Source: Daphnia pulex (Eukaryota; Arthropoda; Branchiopoda; Diplostraca; Daphniidae). Taken from it: a DNA stretch of 64,000 nt. A program made the translations under genes and the position numbers. The stretch covers positions 4,221,001 through 4,285,000 of the forward strand of contig NC_060022.1 in the NCBI RefSeq assembly GCF_021134715.1, written 5' to 3'. The notes beneath the pieces are model-generated. The model had not been told where the DNA came from. It made no database searches and was given only the letters and a program-made list of their open reading frames with translations. Below, one piece after another: positions 36,890 to 46,426 of the stretch (position 1 is its first letter; each line of letters opens with the position of its first letter).

Positions 36890-37881
36890 TTAAATGATAC
36901 TGTTCTCATCAAGCACTACCTCAACGTACAGGTAGCAAGAGACGACATATTGACAAAATGCAGCAGATAAATATGCCTGACAGCCATCAGACAACATTGA
37001 TCGTTTTGCCCAACAGCTCAACACTGCACGGACACAAACATAGAGAAATAACACATTGAAGTATGATGTTGAACTGCAAGTCTGACGAAGCTCCATTTCA
37101 GCGCATCTCTCAAGTTGAAAATGACTGCAAACCCACTTCACACCAAACAGCAACACCACAAACAGCTCAAACATCAAACGGACCATGGAATCCTACAAAG
37201 CAAAAGAACTTTAATGAACCAATAACATTTTGAAATGTGAAAAAAGATACCATAAAATAAAATTTACAAAGCAAAAGAAAAAATGCAAGTGATGTTCAAC
37301 TTTAGCTTACAATCGTAAAATAAATGTTTCAAACATTTAGTAATTAAGGCAAAGATTTTCTTCAAATTTAGATTAAACTATTGAAAAATAAATCAAAAAG
37401 ATGACAAAAGATAAAGATTTAATTTCAAGTTTTAAAAAATGAAAGGAATTTCTGTTCTGTTTGATAAAAAAAAATTACATCTCTTCATATGTTCTTTTCA
37501 TAAAAGCTGTCTTATATAGAAGCAGGAATTAGCCGAATTTCATCTAAATCAAATGTTTAACTGAAGTAAACTCTAAACAAAGATCACGAAAGGTAGCACA
37601 CAAACGTATACAAAAGTTTAAGCAAAATGCTAACCTAATCCACTTGATCTATCTTACAAGTAAATCGTTACCATTTCAGATTTCCTGTTTTCTTCACATG
37701 TTTCTTTTGCAATATAGTAGACCTCATCAAAGAGACATCTTGTTGACACGGCACCGCACGTTGAGAAAGGCGAGATCTCCGACGTGCGTGTAACAAAATT
37801 AAAATAGATAAGTAAAAATACATCTCTAAACAGAAAAAATTTATGCAAATGATATTTGACTTTATCTTGCAAATGTATCAT
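36890..37881 (-). CDS. Candidate downstream exons in right arm, mirror of the left copy
   Basis: Mirror image of the blocks at 34126-35117: an exon-like block whose donor lies near 37671, followed in phase by 37192-36890 (DSMVRLMFELFVVLLFGVKW and onward). One residue differs (FLYVC here, FPYVC in the left copy). Coding status is as uncertain as for the left copy; the preserved open frame in both copies is weak support only, because the arms are almost identical in DNA. Confidence 0.3.
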
Positions 37882-38786
37882 AAATGGTTACAATGTACTG
37901 TAGTTAAGGCAATGCCAATGATATACTTCAAATTTAGATTACTATAGAAAAAGATATCATGAAGATGAACAAAGATCACTCTGTGAAAATTTTCTTTTAA
38001 CTTCCAATTTGTGAAAAAAAAAAAAAAATGCAAAGGATGAAAATCAAATAATGTAAAACCACACGTTCACAGACTTCACTGAATGTTACAACACTGAAGC
38101 AACGAAATCTACTCTCTGGTATCCCAATACTTAATCTAAAGCTTTCTTAAAGAGAAATAAATGAACATAGTTACCTTATCATTTTGGGTTTCTGCACGAG
38201 ATGCCTCACAAACTGTTTGCAACAGCTAACATATTCACAACTTCCACCAACTGGCTGCAGCTCATACTCAGATGCTGTTAAAACAATTGAAAAATTTTAA
38301 ATTAATATTGAGAAGGAGATGTCTCGTTTGATGTAATATAATGAAAGTGATAAAGTTAAACTAAACAGTCCCTGGGAACTACAAGAATACACTATTTTGT
38401 TATTTTGCTCACTTTAGCTTGCAACTGTATCTTAAGTTGTTGTGCAACATGTTGTAGTTGAGGAAATGATATACTTAAAATTTAGATTACTAGAGAAAAA
38501 GAAATCATAAAGGTGACCAAAGATCACTTTGTGAAAATTTTCTTTAAAGCTTTTCAAGTTGTAGGGGAATTTCTGTACTGATCGATTAGAAACTGACAAA
38601 AAATTTCCACAAAAGCTGTCTTGTTTTAAAGCATGAAATAAGATGTCACTTGTTTTCAACATGAAGAACAAAATGCTAACCTACTTGATTAAACTTAAAA
38701 GTATATTATTACCATTTCAAATTTCCTGGTTTCATCACGTTTTTGTCTTGCAGTATAGTAGAGATCCTCTCAGAAACGCATCTTCA

Positions 38787-40200
38787 TCACACGGCAGCGA
38801 TCACGTGGAGAAAGGCTAAAACTTCGACATGCATTTAGAAAATAAATGAAAGTAGATGGGAAAATGAACTTTTCGAAAAGTCAAAACTCTCACAGTGCAC
38901 TTACTTGCTTTAGAATTGTTCACTTTCGATTCAGCTTAGTCGAATGGCACATTTTTTCATGTAAAAGCGAAGAACACCGTCATTAGGCAGCAACACATTC
39001 GGGTATGTCTCAAAAGCAAATGGCGGCTTCGTCACTCACCAACAGACACTCCGCCACCTAGTGGAACCACACCTTCACCTAGACAAGCGACATATTCCAG
39101 AAAATTTGCATAAAATTAGCAAGCAAGATGACAGGAGTAAAGACTGTTAACTTGAATCACCAAATTCCCTCAAAATTATTTTGATATTAGAAATTCTACA
39201 GAAAAATCTATAGTAAACAAGTTTTTCAATTAATAAAAAAAAATTAAAAAGGATGGAAAATTGAAAATCAAATAATGTAAAACCACACATCCACACACTT
39301 CACTGAAAGTTACAATACTGAAGCAAAGGATCCCTTTGCTATATATTTATTCCCTGGTCTTCCATTACTTAATCTAAAGCTTTCTAACAGATAAATTAAT
39401 GAACATAGTTACCTTTTTGGGAATCATTTCTGGTTTTTGCATGGGATGCCTCACAAACTGAATACAACAGCTGACTTGTCACACCTTCCACCAACTGGCT
39501 GCAGCTCATACTCAGATGCTGTTAAAAAAATTGAAAAAATATTAAATTAATAATGAGAAGGAAATGTCTTGTGTGATGTAATATAATGAAATGTTTGAAG
39601 TTGAAGTAAACAGTCCCTCGAAACTACAAGGATACTCTATTTTGGAATTTTTTCTCATTGCAATTCTAAGGTCATAAACTTTACAATAGAACCTACACTT
39701 GGCAAGACTTCCCAACTAACAATAGTAAGTCTAGTTCAACCCCATGGAAATTGAATCATAAAACCACATGTCCTTTGAAGATGCAACACAGTCGATTCTA
39801 CAACAAAATAGGATCTAGATCTACTCTGTCAACAATTAACTAAATTTGAATGGAAATCGGTTGACATGCCACTTACTTTTGCTGTCAAGTGTTTCTTCAC
39901 GGGTTGATACATACAACCGGTACAAGTAGCAAGCAACGACATCAGTTTCAGGCCACGTGATAACTGATAAGGTGATTTGGCAGATTTGAAATTACAGGCT
40001 AGATTTCCTGTAAATAAACATGTACAAATTTTACATTCAGCAACCATACAGTCTCGTAACGAAACAAAATCTTTTTGACTTAACTTTCATAATGGAAAAT
40101 GCCGCAGACCCAGCACATTTTAGTACCTATCACCATTCTCGGTAACGATCTCTTTGAATGCCAGCAGCCATCTTGAAAGTATCGCGCATAGCGCAGCATT
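38787..40200 (-). CDS. Candidate five-exon gene, right palindrome copy, function unknown
   Basis: Mirror image of the left-arm candidate. Exon positions follow from the arm offset: about 40199-40127, 40007-39877, 39518-39413, 39078-39040 and 38815-38787, read on the minus strand. The splice borders I checked directly (GT and AG around 39877 and 40007) are intact, and the 72-aa frame around exon 2 is identical to the left copy. Both copies would be transcribed towards the palindrome centre. No family recognised; it may be non-coding. Confidence 0.4.
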
Positions 40201-40826
40201 GCCAATTTCAGTTTTGCTATTTAAAACGTCCGTATCTGGCATCTCTGCAATCGCGAAGGGCCAATCAGCAAAAGCGGCAAAAGTCCGGCTGTGAACTATG
40301 ATTTACAAGTTGATGTTCTGACAAACTTGTCTAGATCTACATTCTAGATTGATTTTATCTGAACATTATACAAGAAAAGAGACAACAATATCAAATGATA
40401 ATAGACAAACTTTTGCAGAGATCAAATGAAGAAATCTTTTTATTTAGTGTGAAGATCAAAAGCTAGCATAAATCAAAGGACGACGGGAGGAACACTCAAA
40501 ACGCGTAGATTGGATGAAAAATATAAGGGTTCAAACCAGTCCGATTATTGAGGAGGGCTTGTTTTTGTTTTTCAATAAAAAAAACGTGCAGTTGGCTTAC
40601 AGACACCGTTTATCTGCTCAAAAGTGGGATACGATAAACGTGTACATGTATTCCATACAATATTATATAGGTACATCAGTTGGCTGGGCGGGCAATAACA
40701 AAAAGGACGGAGAAAGAAAAAAAAAATACCACTAGTTAAAATCGTCACGTAACGTAAAAGAAATCATTTCCATCGAGATGGACCAGTGTTAAATTGAAGA
40801 AGAAAAAGGGAGAAATAAGAATATAG

Positions 40827-40991
40827 GAATATCCAACACTTGTTCATCAACTGTTTCATCAATCCAAATGGATCATGCTTGTGAACTAGGCACTTTGACG
40901 CAGCTGCCTGGCATTGAACAAAAAGTGGAGGCCGGAACGTTTTTCTTACTCCAAGGGAAAGGAGGGGATCAGCAAACGTTTAAAAATCCAG
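40827..40991 (+). other. Exon-like open stretch in right-arm-specific DNA
   Basis: Open for 54 codons between an acceptor-like ATATAG and a donor-like CAG|GTTAAG. It reads TVSSIQMDHACELGTLTQLP and then IEQKVEAGTFFLLQGKGGDQ, a composition more protein-like than the surrounding DNA. Its first few bases lie inside the inner palindrome and the rest in the arm-specific segment, so it may be a fragment of a gene cut by the rearrangement. No neighbouring exon was found in phase. Confidence 0.25.
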
Positions 40992-41084
40992 GTTAAGATA
41001 TATATAATTACAAACAACGCTTTTTGCGACCCCCCATTTAGGATTTCTGCCTTATGGGCTGGTTACTGCTTTCCTCTTCCAACA

Positions 41085-42852
41085 TAGAGCCCAATTCGTC
41101 CGTCAGTCAGCTAGCATGTTGCCAATGTCGTTCAACACGTCGCTAGTTCCTGTTAATCGAAAACAAAAGTGGCACTGACAAACAAGCGTTGAATTTGGCA
41201 GCAAAAGCTAAAGAAAATGCAAACGCTAAGGAGTTTCAAAGCGAGGCAAATGGGACGAGTGAGAGAATTTACTTAAGAGACAGGGGCGCACAATGCTGAC
41301 CGAGATTATGTTGGTTTTGCTGGTGGATGGCGCCCGTCGGCCGAGTGACGGAGACAGAACGACGGCGACAGAGGAAGAAGAGTACGTCAGTGCCGCAAGG
41401 GCCGAGTGAGCCGGCGCACTTCGCTGTTTGATGGTACCTTGATTGTTTCAAATTGTTTCGTTGTTGATGTTTCAATTCGTGAATCGTGATACGGTCGAAC
41501 TCAATTGACCGTAAAGACGAATTTCATCACCTTAGTGTTTCCGGATCAGTTAGAAAGAATAAAATGCTCATTAGCTATGGATTCGAAAACAAATTTAAAT
41601 GTTTCCTATTACCTGATGCTTTAGTCCTTTGATATGATGGAGGTGATAAAGGTTTGGTAACGGGAAACTTGAGCGACAAGTAACATTTACTGTGTTTCTC
41701 CTCCGATGCCTGGTGCTTACTGGCCACAAGTGGATTGCTCGTGTACTGGTTAATATACGTCTGGTGCCGGCCGTCCAATGCCAAAATTGAAAATAACGTC
41801 GGTTGGTAACGAATATTTCGATTTGCTGGAGGTACCACTGCTTTCTTCATTGATGACTCCACCAGTAAAACCATTATTCGTAAGTCAACAATGATAAGCC
41901 ACAATAATGCTAGTCTTGGAGCGTGTGGAATAAGTTCTTTTGGTATACCGTTAGTAGTTGGTTCTTTTGGATCTACTTTGGATTCAGATTCTTCTTCTTT
42001 CTCAACGTTGACGACCGTCTGAAAGTCTAGTCTCATCTATAGCAAAATTCCAGATAGGATTTGCTGGTGCCTAAATATTATAACGAAATATTAGCACCTT
42101 TTAAGACAAAAACTAGGACGTTCATTTGTCAACTAGTTTGTGGGAGCCCCCTGACTGAATTTCTTGTCTCAGGTAGGCTCAGGTTGCGTTTTGCTCTTGA
42201 CAAAAGGCCTTTTCAGATTCCGTCGTAGCCAAAACTTTAATCAACTGGGCGAATTGATAGGGCTTCTCGAGTAGTACGAATTCTTAAGGCTCCACGGCAA
42301 TAGTTTCTTCATATCAATCATCACCGTCAATTTCTTTCAGGCTGCCAGTTTCTTCACCATAGCTGCGTCTTACAATGAATCAGTATTCGCGCCGATTGCT
42401 GTCTTTACCCAAATATTCCAGAGTCTGAGAAAATAAAATGAGGAATTCCATTAGAATATTCAGTACTTATGATCTGCACATGTTAGTCAACAGCCAATAA
42501 GCCTCCATTGGTTATTCCATAAAAAACATTTCTTTAGTTTATTAGTTTATTAGTTTTAGTTTGGCAGCCCACACAGATTTAACTAATTCCAAGTAATTTA
42601 TTAAGCAAAATCTCGCTTTATTCTAAATTTTTTTTTTCTAAATTTTCTAAATTTCTCTTTGTTGTGTCCTCTAAAAATACAGTGTCTTTTCCTCTCCTCT
42701 CTACTTCATTCATTTACAGTTTACTAAAGAAATATTCCAGTACTTACGTGAGAAAGAGACATGAGAAGATCTGAAGATGAAAGCAATAGTGCAAATCCTG
42801 TTTTCTGTTCTTGATCAACATTGGTACTCCGTTGGTGTTGTGGGTCTGAAAC
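41085..42852 (-). pseudogene. Right-arm remnant of the same unrecognised multi-exon gene
   Basis: Read on the minus strand, exon-like blocks are as follows. (1) 42852-42749, open, VSDPQHQRSTNVDQEQKTGF then a Leu/Ser-rich end, with good acceptor and GTAAGT donor. (2) From 42424, beginning TLEYLGKDSNRREY, with in-frame stops before FIVRRSYGEETGSLKEI and twice later. (3) 42036-41575, the Glu-rich and SPPSYQRTKASG block, here joined in one frame. (4) LYGQLSSTVSRI near 41.5 kb, then a deletion of about 0.8 kb relative to the left arm. (5) The block around 41.08-41.43 kb ending in the acidic segment, with a 1-nt deletion (CTGAC for CTGACC) and continuing LGSMLEEESS, which the left copy has lost. 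Blocks 1 and 2 are missing from the left arm. Stops and deletions mark it as a pseudogene. Confidence 0.6.
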
Positions 42853-43019
42853 CTAAAAAGAATAAAAAGAAAGATTATTACTAGCAGCTTCATAATTATT
42901 GTAAGATTTTTATTTCTACACTTGATCTTTTAAGTTTTACTCTTCGCTGAAATTCTAATTATAATTCTTACCTAACTAACTGTGGGAAACTATTCTTCCC
43001 TCAAAACACAATCACACTC

Positions 43020-43270
43020 AATGGCGTTCTTTACAAGTCGCAACTCGCAACTCGCAACGTGGTTCGATCATGGACTCTCGATCGCCATGTTTTTTTGTTT
43101 TTTTGTTTTAATTTCAACGGTAAAGAAAGAAGATCCAAACGACTAAACGAGACTAAACCTTTTCCATGACTGCCGGGAGATGGAGCATGGATTAATCGAA
43201 TAGGAATAGCTCGATGGCTTCGCCATCTAGGGTAGGGCATTTGAGTAAAAGCGTTTACTAAACCGTTAAC
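43020..43270. other. Outer palindrome stretch, diverged
   Basis: Matches 27.29-27.5 kb in reverse complement over short blocks (for example TTCGCCATCTAGGGT and AAACCGTTAACGGTTTA) with many differences. The GTTAACGGTTTA block is partly self-complementary. No gene. Confidence 0.5.
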
Positions 43271-43403
43271 GGTTTAATGGACACGCTACTTTGCTGGTCT
43301 AAGGCTCACATTTGTTCCTCGAATACTTCACAGTCGTCGAGCTACTGCTGATTCAACTAAAAACAGGGAATTACACAATTCTGATTGAAAACAAGTCATC
43401 TAA

Positions 43404-43598
43404 TTGATTAATCCTCGATGGAAAACCTATTGCGAACGAAATTTTAATGTTACCTTTTTAGTGCAACTTGCTTTTAATGTTATTATATCTTTAACATCAC
43501 AAGCCCTTTGTAATGTGCGAATTACTGAGTTGATTGCAATTGGAATTAGCATTACAACTATACAATTTGTGTTGCTGTTACCTCTACACATTCCGTGA
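43404..43598 (+). pseudogene. Membrane-segment ORF in the outermost right arm
   Basis: An open stretch encoding NVTFLVQLAFNVIISLTSQA and then ITELIAIGISITTIQFVLLL before a stop. It contains two hydrophobic segments. The left counterpart on the minus strand (26.77-27.11 kb) is interrupted. It may be a terminal exon or fragment of a multi-pass membrane protein; I could not assign a family and found no adjoining exon. Confidence 0.3.
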
Positions 43599-43610
43599 AA
43601 TGTGTCATGA

Positions 43611-45005
43611 ACGGCTTGCGCTTGCCATATTGTATAATTGATCTTTCCTCGACGTTAGCCATTGCTTTGAAAAATTTCATATTCCCTTGTCGGTCGTTCT
43701 CTGTATAATTATTCCCGAATTGGCATTTTCGAGGACGTTGTTAGTTATTACTTGCCATATCCCACCAGTACCAAGACAAACTGTCGGGTAAGTTTTTTTT
43801 TTTAACGTTGGCGATCACTTTACTTGAAAAGGGCACAGCCTGGCAGTTTGATCTATGTTGTTTTCAACGAATATTGTTTGTCCATTTCAAACGGGACCCA
43901 CTGGACGTAAAATAAACAATTCACTCAAGCACCGCCTGTAACCCATGTTCGGAGTAGGAACGCAAATTTAAAAGTCATGTTTGCTCCAGGACTCAAGTAT
44001 ATAAGCACTTGAAGGCCAAAATTTGGTACTTTACTCGTCGTGTTCTACTTCAGCCAGGAAAAAAATTATGTTGGCCGCCATCCCCCTCGACTTTCGGTGG
44101 TTTTTCGCGTAATTGTGTATAATTTCGGCTGACAATTCCTCATAAGGTACACACGTCTGTGCGTGATGCCCGCATCTATATATATATCAGGGCCATCGGA
44201 TGCAACCACTAGAACACAACTCTCAAATGCAGTGACCCAATTCGCCGTTTCAGGGTTGTTTGTTTTCCACTTGTTTTGTCTTTATTCTACAGAATCTACA
44301 CGCTCTCATTTCAGCGTATTTTCTATACGAACGAACGAGCCTTCACTTTCCCGGCCAACCCCCCGAATTTCTACGGAACGGCGCAAAAACAAAGTGCGCG
44401 CAACTTCATTGTGATTGTGTATTATACATAAAAAACTGAACTGAAATGAAAATGATGTACAAGATTATGATCGGTATACCGTAGTCATGCGTGAAAGCAG
44501 ACTGCGTCGACATCGAGCGTAACGAAAAAGCGACAAGGGTAAATTAGATATGAATATGCAATAGGTCACAGTCAAGTTTTCATTCTGATCGCTAGCTGAC
44601 AACATTGTAAAGCTAGAACAGAATTCCAAAGAGAACAAGTAAACTTCACATCAATTGCAAGATCACTCACACAACGGAGACTTGTGGATATAACACGAAC
44701 GAGATTACACCGAAAAAAAGAGCGAAATTAAAGAGGACTGGAGAACTTAAAAAAAGAAAAGGAAAGAAATAGAGACAAATAGGGAGGGGGGAGATATTAA
44801 GAGGTTTGAAATGAAATACGATTGCAATATGAATTACGGGTGACTTTCAGATTTTTACACGATCAAGCCTTATCGATTAAAAATGAACTGATTTTTCTTC
44901 ATCTTTTTCTCTTATATAATTTATCCTCTCCAGGTGTGGAGGGGTTAAAACGAAATTTTTCCAGTTTGCTAGTCTTATTTCTTCGTCTTGTTTTTTTTTT
45001 TTTTG
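43611..45005. other. Spacer right of the palindrome
   Basis: Mixed AT-rich and simple sequence. A TATA-like AGTATATAAGCAC lies near 43998, but no ORF of substance follows it. The segment ends at the polyadenylation signal of the FAM107-like gene. Confidence 0.45.
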
Positions 45006-45011
45006 TTTATT
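45006..45011 (-). promoter_or_regulatory. Candidate polyadenylation signal of the FAM107-like gene
   Basis: AATAAA on the minus strand, 24 nt after the stop codon. Close, but within the range seen in compact genomes. Confidence 0.5.
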
Positions 45012-45035
45012 CCCTTAATGACCCGCACGAATCGC

Positions 45036-46426
45036 TCAAGGCATGGCTGCGGTACGTTCTACCCGTCCCCGCAGTTTGGCGTGCATCCGCAGAAACTCGT
45101 TGTTGGATTCTGGTGACATTGGCTGCTGCTTAGACTCGTTCGTGGTGAAACCGCGCTCCAGCTAAAATCAGAAAAAGGGACGATAACAGGAAAAATAGTA
45201 TGTTTTTTTTAGAGTCAACGGATAGAAAATGTCCAAATGTCAAATGAATAGAAAAGCTTCTTTTTTCGTTAGAAATCAAACTGGAATAAAAGTGGTCGTC
45301 ACTGAATACGTTATTGACGTTAACGTATCGAAGAAATTGACGACAAGTGACGAGTTTGCCCTTGTTTGGTGCGTTCGAATGGAAAACCCAAGATAATCAA
45401 GCGTCCATTCATATTTCGAAAGAATGCAATTGAGAATCAAAATCGGAATAAAGACCTCTTCAAGACGTTGAGCACGCTTTTCCAGCGTGATTTCCAGAGC
45501 TGAACGCGTAGACAAACGTTCCTTTTCAACTTCTTTCCTGCTCTGCACTTCTCGCTGTTTCTGCAAGGCTCGTTGCAGTTCACTTTTCTGATTCAGCACA
45601 GCTTTTCCTCTGAAAATTAGTTATCAGCATCAAAGTAAAAAAGAAAATCAACAAACAAGTTTAAGGAAATGGCACTACGCAACTACAGAAACAGAACACA
45701 CAGTTCGTTAATCGCGTTAGCCACCGGTGACGCTGGGCAAGCGTTACGAGATTCGACCGGCAAGGTCTTCACCTATAGCGCCGCTCGTCATTTTCGGTTA
45801 CAAATCGATAATAGACTTTTCGTCATCGGGATCGCTTAATTCAATTTGAAAACGCTTTTTTTTATGTTTTGTTTGGTTTGGCACGCATGAATGACGAATG
45901 AGACGACTCACGTTTTCTGGTGGAACGCGAGTTCACGGTGCAGGTCACGACGTTCCATCGAGGCGATGCAAGGATTGGGGGGCTTTCGTGGAACCACCAG
46001 GCCTTCCTTGTCCATGACGACGCCTCCGCCGCCCAAGCGTTCCTTCATATTCTCGTTGATGTTGTTGTTGTTGAAATTGTTGTAAATTCGTCGGTAGTTT
46101 GGTCTGTCGTCCTCATTGTAGTCCGGTTCGGGAATCATTCGGCCGCTTTTTTTATCTGCACAGAGAGGGAGACAGACACACACACAAGAGTGGAGCAAAA
46201 CAGAAAATAACGGTTATTTGGGGCAAATCAGAGAGAACGTTCCACGAAAATTAAATTAAATGAACCAACTAAATCAACTTACAAACTAAGACACAGGAAT
46301 GAATAATAAGCGAAAACTGCAATGAATACCATCTTTTCGACACTCGAAAAAAGCCACAATTTGCCAAATGGAACTTCGGCGTTTGTCCTTTTCCTGCTTG
46401 CGTGGCTGCTGCTGCTGATTCCACAT
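45036..46426 (-). CDS. FAM107-family protein (DUF1151)
   Basis: Four exons on the minus strand: 46426-46330, 46155-45912, 45609-45456 and 45161-45036. Phases agree throughout (97+244+154+126 nt), giving 206 aa. The N-terminus is MWNQQQQPRKQEKDKRRSS, followed by an Asn-rich stretch. The conserved part starts near residue 92 (NPCIASMERRDLHRELAFHQ) and crosses the exon 2-3 border (TGKAVLNQKSELQRALQKQ), then a charged helical stretch (RKEVEKERLSTRSALEITLE) and a C-terminal block (SNNEFLRMHAKLRGRVERT). The HRELxxNxKxG...K.ELQRxLxxR pattern is typical of FAM107A/FAM107B, which in vertebrates bind or remodel actin and respond to stress. This protein is longer at its N-terminus than the human ones (131-144 aa). 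The exon 3 donor (GAG|GTCTTT) is weak. Exon 1 could be replaced by a start at Met39 in exon 2. Confidence 0.85.

Larger units (their letters stand above)
36101..40840 (-). repeat. Right inner palindrome arm, near-identical to the left
   Basis: Reverse complement of 31.17-35.90 kb; see the left arm. Outward similarity stops at about 40836. Confidence 0.9.
26860..43610. repeat. Large inverted duplication (palindrome), centre near 36.0 kb
   Basis: The left arm (about 26.86-35.90 kb) is matched in reverse complement by the right arm (about 36.10-43.61 kb). In the inner part, paired positions add up to a constant 72006-72007: 31271 pairs with 40735, 31959 with 40047, 33335 with 38671, 34126 with 37881, 34821 with 37186. 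That leaves essentially one 1-nt length difference, in a poly-T run near 33.98 kb. Translated inner segments are identical or differ by one residue. Further out the pairing resumes after arm-specific stretches: 29.14-29.50 with 41.08-41.43 kb, 27.72-28.34 with 41.47-42.07 kb, 27.52-27.72 with 42.86-43.02 kb, and 26.86-27.36 with 43.20-43.61 kb. Similarity decreases outwards. All estimates are by eye. Confidence 0.93.

Noticed and set aside
26860..43610. Palindrome as terminal inverted repeats of a single giant transposon (Maverick-type)
   Set aside because: The arms contain spliced host-like exons rather than polymerase, integrase or capsid genes, and the unpaired centre is only about 200 bp, so there is no internal cargo.
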